Shown here one piece after another: positions 7,734 to 15,678 of a stretch of DNA of 64,000 nt. This stretch comes from Nibricoccus aquaticus (GTDB lineage: Bacteria > Verrucomicrobiota > Verrucomicrobiia > Opitutales > Opitutaceae). Each line of letters starts with the position of its first letter. The first letter of the stretch is position 1. The translations under genes were made by a program, and so were the position numbers. Location of the stretch: contig NZ_CP023344.1 in assembly GCF_002310495.1 (NCBI RefSeq), forward strand, positions 3,675,501 through 3,739,500, given 5' to 3'. The notes below the pieces were generated by a model. The model was given only the letters and a program-made list of their open reading frames with translations, was not told the origin of the DNA and did no database searches.

Positions 7734-9866
7734 TCAGAACGGGTAGCCGATGGAGAGGTGCCAGGAGCCGCCGGGATCGTGCGGGCGGGGATCGAGGTTG
7801 CGGGCGTATTCGACGCGGATGGGGCCGACGATGGTGTTGTAGCGGAGGCCGAGGCCGATGCTGCTTAATTGAACATCGCCGGGATAGTCACCGAGACGCG
7901 CGGACTCGGTGAGCCAGTCGAAGAAGAGGATCGTGGACCATTGCTGGGTGAGTGCCTGCTCCAGCTCGATGTTGAGGAGTGTGTAGGTTTTCGCGCCGAG
8001 AAAGGAGCCGTCGGCGTCTCGAGGAGACGCCTCGCCCTCGCTGTAGCCGCGCAGGCTGTTGTCGCCGCCGGGGTAATACAGCTTGTTGACGGGTGGCGGT
8101 GTGTACGGATCGGCACCGCTGGTGAACACGGCGGCCTGCGCGAGACCTACGTGAATCCAGCGGTCGGTGGACAGCGGCTGATGCCAGGCGGCGCCCCATT
8201 CGACGCGTTGGAAGTCCACTTCGCCGCCGAGTTTTTGGGACGCGTACTCGGTCTGGAGGTAGAGACGGTAGCCTTTTCTGGGGTTGAGGGTCTGGTCGCG
8301 GCGATCGAAGGCGATGCCGAGGTTGATGCTGGAGGAGAGGACGTCGGAGCTGGTTTCGCTCTCCGAGCCGAGCGTGTTGTTTTGGTCGCTGAGAGTTTCG
8401 AGGGTGTAACCGCCGCTGAGCTCGGGACCGCGCACGCCGATTTTTTTGCGGAGCTGGGCGGTGCCGCCGTATTCGACGCGGTCGAAGGCGATCTCTTCGC
8501 GGCGCAGGCCGAAGAGGCGGGCAGAGCCGTCGATGGTTTCACCGAAAAGTTCCGGCACGGTGTAGGTGTAATCACCGCGTGAGCTCTTCATCGACTGCAC
8601 CACCATGATGCGGTCCTGGTGGGCGCGTCCCCAGAGATTGGATCGGCGGGCTTCAATGCCGCCGCGGAATTGCTCGTAGCTGCCGTAGCCGAAGAGAAGG
8701 CTGGCATCCCACGGATCGGCTTCGCGGAGAGTGAAAGTCACGTTTCGCGTGTCGTCGGTGGCGGGCTCGGTAGATGTCTCGACGCTGCTGAAAGCGGAGA
8801 GGCGGCCGAGGCGGAGGCGGGCGCGTTCGAGAGCAGTGGGATCGAGCGGATCGCCGGGATCGAGGCGGACGCGGCGTTTGATGACACTGAGACGCGTGCG
8901 GTCATTTCCCTCATAGCGGATTTCGCCGATCTTGATAAACGGGCCGGGCTGGACCTCGACCGTTGCGGCGACCTGGGTGTCACCGGTCGAGGGCGTGGGA
9001 GTCGGTGTGGTACGGGCGGAGACGTCGGGATAACCTTTTCGATAGTAGGCGCGCCGCGCGGCGACGCTGGCATCCTGCCGGGTGGCCTCGGACCACGGTT
9101 CTCCAACAAATTTCTGAAGCGGGGCGGCATCGACGTCGGTTTTTTGGGTGTCGAGCAACTGGACCGAGGAGATGATCCAACGCGGGCCTTCGCTGACTTT
9201 GACGTCGAGGCGCATCGCGCCAGCGGGCTTTGCGAGAGCGGAGGAGCTGACCTCGACGCGGGCGGTGACGTATCCGCGGAGCAGTAACGCGTCGTGGAGG
9301 GAGTTGCGACCGCGGCGGACGGCGGCTTCGGAGAAGACGTTGGCGCGGGCGCCGTTCCAGAGGCCGTAGGCGGGTTTGAAGAAAGCTGTGGCAGCTTTTT
9401 GCTCCAAGGCGTTGAGACCTTCGAAGTGGACCTCGGCGATGTAGAATTTGACGCCGCGCTCCACGTCGAAGGCGACGATGTTGGTGCCGGGTTTGCGGGG
9501 GAAGGCGGTGTCCAGCGTTTCGTTGAATTGAAAAGTGGTTTGCGTGCCGTCGAGGCGTGTGACGAAGCCGGTGATTTTGGGATGGAGGTAGCCGTCGTCT
9601 TCGAGTTCGGAGATGAGCACGAAGGCGGCGTTTTCGGCGGCGTCGTCAGAAAGGTGGGCGACTTTGCCGGGGTTCACGAAGTCCTGCATGGTCCGGCTCA
9701 TCGAGCGGTTGCCGAGAAGGCCGAGGCCGGAGATGTCGAATTTAGCGACGGGGGGCGTGTCGGCGGGCGCCGCCGCGGCGGCCGAAGGTTGAAGGCCGAA
9801 GGCCGAAAAGAGGAATGCGGCTGGCAAGGCCGCGATGCAGAGAAGCTGTTTAAGGTTTCTGCGCAT
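7734..9866 (-). CDS. BamA/TamA-family outer-membrane protein with POTRA domains
   Basis: Omp85-type outer-membrane assembly protein, 710 aa from the ATG at 9866. A signal peptide (LKQLLCIAALPAAFLFSAFG) is followed by a periplasmic part with POTRA-like repeats (KFYIAEVHFEGLNALEQK; RWIISSVQLLDTQK; FIKIGEIRYEGNDRTRLSVI). The C-terminal barrel starts near residue 400. The barrel signatures LYYPGGDNSLRGY (the conserved RGY motif) and the terminal SWHLSIGYPF with a final Phe are clear. It overlaps the end of the TamB-like gene upstream by 17 bp, so by context it is the TamA partner. The longer upstream frame was rejected because it lies inside tamB. The signal peptide is partly coded by a repetitive phrase at 9781-9811. 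Confidence 0.92.
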   Translation of the reverse strand: MRRNLKQLLCIAALPAAFLFSAFGLQPSAAAAAPADTPPVAKFDISGLGLLGNRSMSRTMQDFVNPGKVAHLSDDAAENAAFVLISELEDDGYLHPKITGFVTRLDGTQTTFQFNETLDTAFPRKPGTNIVAFDVERGVKFYIAEVHFEGLNALEQKAATAFFKPAYGLWNGARANVFSEAAVRRGRNSLHDALLLRGYVTARVEVSSSALAKPAGAMRLDVKVSEGPRWIISSVQLLDTQKTDVDAAPLQKFVGEPWSEATRQDASVAARRAYYRKGYPDVSARTTPTPTPSTGDTQVAATVEVQPGPFIKIGEIRYEGNDRTRLSVIKRRVRLDPGDPLDPTALERARLRLGRLSAFSSVETSTEPATDDTRNVTFTLREADPWDASLLFGYGSYEQFRGGIEARRSNLWGRAHQDRIMVVQSMKSSRGDYTYTVPELFGETIDGSARLFGLRREEIAFDRVEYGGTAQLRKKIGVRGPELSGGYTLETLSDQNNTLGSESETSSDVLSSSINLGIAFDRRDQTLNPRKGYRLYLQTEYASQKLGGEVDFQRVEWGAAWHQPLSTDRWIHVGLAQAAVFTSGADPYTPPPVNKLYYPGGDNSLRGYSEGEASPRDADGSFLGAKTYTLLNIELEQALTQQWSTILFFDWLTESARLGDYPGDVQLSSIGLGLRYNTIVGPIRVEYARNLDPRPHDPGGSWHLSIGYPF

Positions 9867-12800
9867 CGGTGGCGGGCTTCTTTTGGGAGGTGAGAATGCG
9901 GAGCTTGATGCCGGCGTTGTAGTCGTCGAATTCGTCGCGTTCGCCGACGAGTGACCAGCGCTTGTCGAGCATGTATTCGAATTCGAGGGTTTCTTTGCCC
10001 GAGCGGGAAACGTCGGCCCCCGAGCTGAAGGTGAATCGTTCGGCAGCGGTTGGGTCGCCGAGGAAATCCGAAAACAAGGATTTGCCGAGATACACGCCGA
10101 TGCTGGCGGCGCGATCGCTGGTGCTGGAGGTGATGTCGGTGCGCGGGGGTTCACCGGCCATGACCATGAGCAGCACCTGCTCCGAAGTCAGCGAAGGGCT
10201 GGAGGAGAAGGTGAGCGTGGGATCTGATGCTGAACCGGAAAGCTCCATGCGGACGTCGTATCCGAGGCTTCGTGACGCGGCATTGATGGCGAGTTGGGGC
10301 GAATATGGATCGGCCTGAGCAAGTCGTACGGAGCCGCTGGTGAGGCGGAGTGCGGCGAAGGGGAGGAGGATGGTGCCTTCGTCGAAGGTGGCCTGACCGA
10401 TGGCGATGGGTTCGAAGAGCGTGCCGCCGAGCTGGAAACGACCGGAGACGACGCCATTGAACAGCGGTGTGCGGAGTGTGATGAAGCGGTTGCCACCGAC
10501 GGTGAGCGCGAGCCGCCAGTCGCGAAACGGGGCTTTAGTGACGGAGAAGTACGGGGGGCGGGAAGCGGCGCCGCCTCCGCGCTTGGGAATGAGCGAACGG
10601 ACATCGCGCAGGAAAAGGCTGTCGTGCAGGTTGACGTCGCCGGAGAGTGTGGTGAGGCCGTCGTCGGTGGATTTGACCTTGAGGTCGAGGTCGCCGCGGA
10701 CGAGCAGACCGGTCTGACGGGCGAGCGGGAGGTTTTTTCCCGCGAGGGATAGATCGACTTTGAGCGGAGCGGCGGCGGGGAAGGCAACGGAGCCGGAGGC
10801 TTTGATGGTCTGGCCGCTGGCGAGGGCGCTGAGCGATTTGAGCTCGGCCTGACGGCCGGAGAAAACGATTTCGCCGGAGATCTGGTTGAAGCTGCCGAAG
10901 GGGGTGATCGGGTGGGTCGAGGCGTCGTGAAGTTTTAGTGTGCCCTGGATGTCGCCGCTAGCGCGGACGGTGAGATCGCCTTGGAGCGTGCCGGTGGGAG
11001 CGAAGGCGTCGGGCAGAAAGGCGGTGAGCGCGGCGATTTCGACCAGCGGGAGATTGAGTTTTGCCTCGGCGTTGCCGGTCCAGAGCTGGCGGGGATCGCG
11101 GAGGATGGCGGGCCATTGATCGGCTTGGACGAGTGTGCGGCCGGAAGCGCTGAGCGGCTGGCCGGCGACGAGGAGGGATAATTTTTCCAGATCAACGCGG
11201 CCGGCGTCGAGGACGAGGCGGGCGTCGAGTTGGGAGAGAGTGGGAAGGCGGATACGATCGAAGGCGATTTCGTCGGCTTGGAGCGAGATGCGGGCATCGG
11301 GCTTCTTCACGGAACCCTCGATGCGGGCGGTGAGCCGGGGCGAACGGAGTTTGATGCCGCTGGCTTCGGCTTGGGCGGTCCAGAACGGCGAGCCGGGCGT
11401 GGTGTCGGCGGTGAGCGACCAGTTGCTGTTGGGATCGAGTTTCCAGAATGGTGCGGTCGCGGGGGTGATGATCAGCGGGGCGGCGCCACGGGCTTCGAGG
11501 ACGGAGCCGTTTTCGTCGCTGACGAGCAGGCGGTCGATACGGAGGCTGCTGGGCTGTGCGCGGGCGGTGAGTTCGATACGGGCGTTTTTGTCCTTGGCGA
11601 TTTCGATCTGGCCGAGGACGCGGGTGGTGCCTTCGAACGGACCCTCGGGCCAGCGGCCTTCGAGAGTGGCGGATTCGAGCTGCCAGCGCGGCCAAGTGGA
11701 GGGGAGAAAGTCGCGCAGCCATTCGGAGCGGAGTCCGGCGAGGTCGATGCGCGCGCTGCGGGTCTGGAGCGTGGACCAGGCGAAGGAAAGGCGGGCGGCG
11801 TCGCCGGTGAGATCCAGCGTTTCGATACTGAGCGACGGCTGCCAGCGGATGCGGGCGGGTTGAGCGAGCGTAAGTGTGGGAGCGTCGGGGAGGGTAAGTG
11901 CGAGCGAGTCGAGCGTGGCTTCAGTGCGCGTAAGTCGGCCTTTGAGCACGGCGGAGGTGTCGCCGGTTTTGATTTCGGCGGTGAGCGTGTCGGTAGCGGG
12001 ACCGGTGCCGGTCCATTCGGCAGAGGCGGAAATGGGTTTGGGTGTGCCGGTGGCGAGGTCGGAGAGGGCGATTTTGCCTGAGTGCGTGAGGTCGGGCCAG
12101 CGGCCTTGGGCTTCGGCGGAGATTTTCAGGCGGGCGAACGTGAGCGATGGTGGGAGCCAGCGGGCGAATGCGGCGGGCTTGATGTCGGCTTCGAGCTGTC
12201 CGCCGGTGAGGGTGCGCTCACGCCAGTTCCAGACGCCGTGAAGTTCAGCTTCGGAACCGTCGGCGAAGGCGAGGCGGGCGTTTTTGATGGTGAGGCGCGT
12301 GCCGAGTTGTTCGGCTTCGAAGACGGCGCTTTTCAGGTCGAAGTCGGGGGCGGTGATTTTGGAGGCTTCGAGCTTTGCGGTGAGGCGAGGTTCGCCTCCG
12401 GAAGTGGGCTCGACGAGGACACGGCCGGTGATTTTGCCGCGGAGGTTTTCGAGGCCGGGGAGTTTCTCGAGATCGGATTCAAGGGAGAATTGAGAAGCGC
12501 CGGAGCGGATCTGAGCTTCGCGGTCGATGACGATGGGAGCGAGGAGGCGGGCTGAGGTGCCGGGCAGAGTGATATCGAAACGCTCGATACGGAGAGTTTC
12601 GGTATCGCCGTGACCGGCGAGTGCGAGCTGGAGAGGCGGGGCGGACTGATTCGCGGCGGGCTGACCCTCGGCGTTGAGTTCGAGCGTGAAGCGGGCTTCC
12701 TTCCAGACGATGCGGGCTGTGGAGGGAAGTGTGGGATAATGTTCGCCGAGACCGACGGTACGACCGGGGACGAGGAGGCGGGCGGCGGTGAGCGAGGCTT

Positions 12801-13551
12801 CCTGAGGAATCCAGCCGCGGGCGGGGAAGCTGGCGAGGAAATCGACGGGTTGTTTCCAGAGGTGGAGCTGGCCGGTGACGGTGTCGTCGGTGGAGGCGAG
12901 CGAGGCGCTCCATTGTTGATCGGTGGTGGTGGCGGAAAAGGTGAGCTGGCGATTATCGCTGTGCCAGCGGAGTTCGGCGTGGGCGATCTGGTCGTGAGTG
13001 GTGAGTCCGTCGGCAGTGAGGCGGCCTTCGCGGGCGAGCCAGTTGAGTGAGGCGACGATGAGTTTTTGTTTTTCGTAGAGAAGCGTGCCGTTGGTGGCGC
13101 GGGCTTCGGGGAGCCAGCGCTGAAGCGTGGCGAGGGTTTCGTTGAGTTGAAGGCGGAGGGCGGGCCAGCCGTCGATCGTGGAGGCGGAGGGCGAGGGGGA
13201 TTTTTTATCGGAGGCGTGTGCGTTGACCTGCCAGGTTTCGATGAGGACAGGGCCGGGTTGAGAAAAGGTGGCGTGAACGAACCAGAGAAGCGGGGTATCG
13301 GCTTCGACACGCGCTACCGTTGCGGTGACGGGTGTGGATGCGTTTTGAAAGCGGACGTCGTGGAGGGCGAAGCGGGAGTAGCCGAGTGTTTCGAAGCGGG
13401 CGAAGGTGACGCCTTGGCGGGCGAGGAGGCTGCGCACGGCAGGAACCCACCACCACGGCGTGGTGACGAGAGCGACCAGCAAAACGAATACGCACATGGC
13501 GGCGCCGAGAAGAAACCGGCGAAGGCGGGACGTGCGTTTGGGGGCGGTCAT
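9850..13551 (-). CDS. TamB-like translocation/assembly protein (DUF490)
   Basis: Large inner-membrane-anchored periplasmic protein of the TamB/AsmA-like group, 1233 aa from the ATG at 13551. One N-terminal membrane anchor (LLGAAMCVFVLLVALVTTPW) is followed by about 1000 residues of repetitive beta-rich sequence (AEASGIKLRSPRLTARIEGS, GDLTVRASGDIQGTLKLHDA), as expected for the long lipid-channel groove. The C-terminal DUF490 domain includes IGQATFDEGTILLP, LTFSSSPSLTSEQVLLMVM and ends in a short Lys-rich tail. The adjacency and overlap with the Omp85 gene support a TamA-TamB pair. The protein acts in anterograde phospholipid transport or outer-membrane assembly (family knowledge). Confidence 0.9.
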   Translation of the reverse strand: MTAPKRTSRLRRFLLGAAMCVFVLLVALVTTPWWWVPAVRSLLARQGVTFARFETLGYSRFALHDVRFQNASTPVTATVARVEADTPLLWFVHATFSQPGPVLIETWQVNAHASDKKSPSPSASTIDGWPALRLQLNETLATLQRWLPEARATNGTLLYEKQKLIVASLNWLAREGRLTADGLTTHDQIAHAELRWHSDNRQLTFSATTTDQQWSASLASTDDTVTGQLHLWKQPVDFLASFPARGWIPQEASLTAARLLVPGRTVGLGEHYPTLPSTARIVWKEARFTLELNAEGQPAANQSAPPLQLALAGHGDTETLRIERFDITLPGTSARLLAPIVIDREAQIRSGASQFSLESDLEKLPGLENLRGKITGRVLVEPTSGGEPRLTAKLEASKITAPDFDLKSAVFEAEQLGTRLTIKNARLAFADGSEAELHGVWNWRERTLTGGQLEADIKPAAFARWLPPSLTFARLKISAEAQGRWPDLTHSGKIALSDLATGTPKPISASAEWTGTGPATDTLTAEIKTGDTSAVLKGRLTRTEATLDSLALTLPDAPTLTLAQPARIRWQPSLSIETLDLTGDAARLSFAWSTLQTRSARIDLAGLRSEWLRDFLPSTWPRWQLESATLEGRWPEGPFEGTTRVLGQIEIAKDKNARIELTARAQPSSLRIDRLLVSDENGSVLEARGAAPLIITPATAPFWKLDPNSNWSLTADTTPGSPFWTAQAEASGIKLRSPRLTARIEGSVKKPDARISLQADEIAFDRIRLPTLSQLDARLVLDAGRVDLEKLSLLVAGQPLSASGRTLVQADQWPAILRDPRQLWTGNAEAKLNLPLVEIAALTAFLPDAFAPTGTLQGDLTVRASGDIQGTLKLHDASTHPITPFGSFNQISGEIVFSGRQAELKSLSALASGQTIKASGSVAFPAAAPLKVDLSLAGKNLPLARQTGLLVRGDLDLKVKSTDDGLTTLSGDVNLHDSLFLRDVRSLIPKRGGGAASRPPYFSVTKAPFRDWRLALTVGGNRFITLRTPLFNGVVSGRFQLGGTLFEPIAIGQATFDEGTILLPFAALRLTSGSVRLAQADPYSPQLAINAASRSLGYDVRMELSGSASDPTLTFSSSPSLTSEQVLLMVMAGEPPRTDITSSTSDRAASIGVYLGKSLFSDFLGDPTAAERFTFSSGADVSRSGKETLEFEYMLDKRWSLVGERDEFDDYNAGIKLRILTSQKKPATDAQKP

Positions 13552-13618
13552 GTGAGCGGGAGTGAATGTAGAGGCGCGGGGAGGGCAAATGTTCGCGCAT
13601 GGATAGTCGGAAGCGGAA

Positions 13619-13646
13619 GTTTTTTGGACAGGATTAACAGGAAGGA
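13619..13646. repeat. ACAGGATTA-type interspersed repeat, copy 1
   Basis: The sequence TTTTTTGGACAGGATTAACA and following bases match two other places in the window (13737-13775 and 18301-18338). It sits upstream of tamB in a gene-free stretch (13552-13891) that holds two copies of the repeat and nothing else recognisable. Confidence 0.7.
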
Positions 13647-13736
13647 CGATTTCAGAGGAGGGGTTGGCGAAGGGAAGAGCGGGGGGGAGGTAGTGGTGGG
13701 GACGGAGATTTTCGGCTAGGCGATGGTTAGTGCCGG

Positions 13737-13775
13737 AATTTTTTGGACAGGATTTTAGGATTAACAGGATTGGTC
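13737..13775. repeat. ACAGGATTA-type interspersed repeat, copy 2
   Basis: TTTTTTGGACAGGAT is followed by an extra TTTAGGAT and then TAACAGGATTGG. It is about 100 bp from copy 1 in the same orientation. Confidence 0.7.
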
Positions 13776-13891
13776 GGAGGGGGAGGTGGCTGAGGACGTT
13801 TTGTGATGAGTGACGGTTAGCGCGATGAGGGCGTCGCGCCTTCAACGGAAACGTTGCGATTGGAAGCGCGGGCGGCAGCGTGGCTGGTTTC

Positions 13892-14788
13892 ATGCATTGG
13901 GTTATTGCCAGTCTGGTTTCGGCCTTCTTCCTTGGGTGCTACGAGCTCTCGACCAAGCACGCGGTACGTGAGAACGCGGTGCTGCCGGTGTTGTTTTTCG
14001 CGAATGTGTGCAGCTCGACGGTGTGGCTGACGTTAATGGCGTTGGGGCGGATGCAGCCGGAGACGTTGCCGGCTATCATGCATGTCGAATCGATGACGTG
14101 GGCGCAGCATGGGCTGTTGCTCATCAAATCGACGATCGTGGCGGCGTCGTGGATTTGTTCGTACTTCGCGGTGAAGCATCTGCCGGTGTCGATCGCGTCG
14201 CCGATCCGGGCGACGGGGCCGGTGTGGACGTTTGTCGGGGCGCTATTTGTGCTGGGCGAGAGGCTAAGCTTGCTGGAGATAGCAGGTGTGGCGACGACGC
14301 TGGTGTCGTTTGTGGGGCTGTCGGTCGCGGGACGGAAAGAGGGCATCCATTTTCATAAGGACAAATGGATCGGCTGGCTGGTGGCGGGAACGCTGTTGGG
14401 CGCGTTGAGCGGGCTGTACGACAAGTTTTTGCTGGGGCGGCAGGGCTTCGGGGCGGCGACGGTGCAGGCGTGGTTCTCTATTTATCTGGCGCTGCTATTT
14501 CTGCCGCTGGCGATCGGGTGGAAGCTGCGGTGGTGGCCGCGCAATGTGTTTCACTGGCGCTGGAGCATCGTGCTGGTGTCGTTCGCGCTGCTGATCGCGG
14601 ACTTCGTTTATTTCAACGCGCTGCGGGATCCGGAGGCGCGAGTCGCGATCGTGTCGAGTCTGCGACGCGGCAGCACGCTCGTGGCGTTTGCGGGCGGGAT
14701 CTGGATTTATAAGGAGACGAACGGGCGGGCGAAGTTGCCGGCGGTGATCGGAGTGCTCGCGGGGATCGTGCTGACGGTGATGGGGTGA
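13892..14788 (+). CDS. EamA/DMT-superfamily transporter
   Basis: Ten-helix drug/metabolite transporter, 298 aa. The first EamA repeat starts MHWVIASLVSAFFLGCYELSTK, and the repeat-end motif ASPIRATGPVWTFVGALFVLGE occurs near residue 105. The second half has VLVSFALLIADFVYFNAL and ends IGVLAGIVLTVMG, as in a second EamA repeat. A GTG start at 13880 would add four residues. The substrate is unknown. It stands alone between the repeat-bearing intergenic region and a convergent small gene. Confidence 0.87.
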   Translation: MHWVIASLVSAFFLGCYELSTKHAVRENAVLPVLFFANVCSSTVWLTLMALGRMQPETLPAIMHVESMTWAQHGLLLIKSTIVAASWICSYFAVKHLPVSIASPIRATGPVWTFVGALFVLGERLSLLEIAGVATTLVSFVGLSVAGRKEGIHFHKDKWIGWLVAGTLLGALSGLYDKFLLGRQGFGAATVQAWFSIYLALLFLPLAIGWKLRWWPRNVFHWRWSIVLVSFALLIADFVYFNALRDPEARVAIVSSLRRGSTLVAFAGGIWIYKETNGRAKLPAVIGVLAGIVLTVMG

Positions 14789-14890
14789 GGCGACCGGCTC
14801 ACGCAAAGGCGCGAAGATGCCATAACAAGTGCGGAGTTTGACTCCCTGTTCCGGCCTTTACGTCTTCTCATTCTTACTGCTTCGGATTCT

Positions 14891-15391
14891 TCATTTCTTC
14901 TTTCGATCACGATGAATCTGATCGGCGCGCTTCTTTAACTCAGAGGCAAAGTTCACCAACTGCTCGCCGGATGAAACTGGAGTCCTCGATAGAACGATTC
15001 CTAGCTCTCGTGCTCGTCGGGAAAAAACTTCCTCGATTCTCGAAAGCGCATCGAGAAAAAATCGAAGCTCATCTTCCATCGTGAAATGGCTTCGCTGCAT
15101 CCCGGCGATGAACCAAGGCTCGTGAGGAAGTCTATGGACCAAGACATTTCGCTTCTCGATGAGCTGATCAAGCTGAAGCTCGTCGAGATAAGAAATGCCA
15201 TCCTGCTTCAGCTCATTCTGTAGCGATTCGAGAACCTGCGTGCGCGTCTTCGCGAATGAATCGAGGAAATCGACTAAGTCGCGAACACCGCCGACGTGCT
15301 TCTTGCGCTCCAGCAGAACCAGAGCTCCCAGCACATACTCGGAGAACTGACAGAGTAGCGTGCAGCGACCGATTGTATCGAAGGGAATCAT
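14891..15391 (-). CDS. Hypothetical protein with HEPN-like RxxxxH motif
   Basis: 166-aa soluble, charged, mostly helical protein of no family I can name. Near residue 82 it has EKRNVLVHRL, which fits the R-x4-H motif of HEPN-type RNases and of many HEPN-like helical proteins. The C-terminus is basic (LKKRADQIHRDRKKK). No nucleotidyltransferase (MNT) partner lies beside it, so a classic HEPN/MNT toxin-antitoxin pair is not supported. The first helix is rich in Leu and Cys (CTLLCQFSEYVLGALVLLER). Confidence 0.6.
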   Translation of the reverse strand: MIPFDTIGRCTLLCQFSEYVLGALVLLERKKHVGGVRDLVDFLDSFAKTRTQVLESLQNELKQDGISYLDELQLDQLIEKRNVLVHRLPHEPWFIAGMQRSHFTMEDELRFFLDALSRIEEVFSRRARELGIVLSRTPVSSGEQLVNFASELKKRADQIHRDRKKK

Positions 15392-15678
15392 GGCTTTTGC
15401 CCAGTAGTCTTATTGGCACCAACTCGGTTTTATGCGCGGTGCGGATATTTTGGCGAGGAAGAGGGTGGAGTGTTTTTGGGTAAAATTTTGTCCCCGCTAA
15501 AAGGGACTTGGAATAACGGGCGTCAGGATCTGAGCCGCGCTGCGTATAGGCTTCGCCCACGCGGTTAGGACGTTGGCGAGAATCGGAAAGTGCGCCGGGA
15601 GAGCACGCTCCATCTTCGGAGATTTACACGGAGGCACTGAGTAAGCTCAGGCCCTACATGATGCGGACGGGGTGCGGG

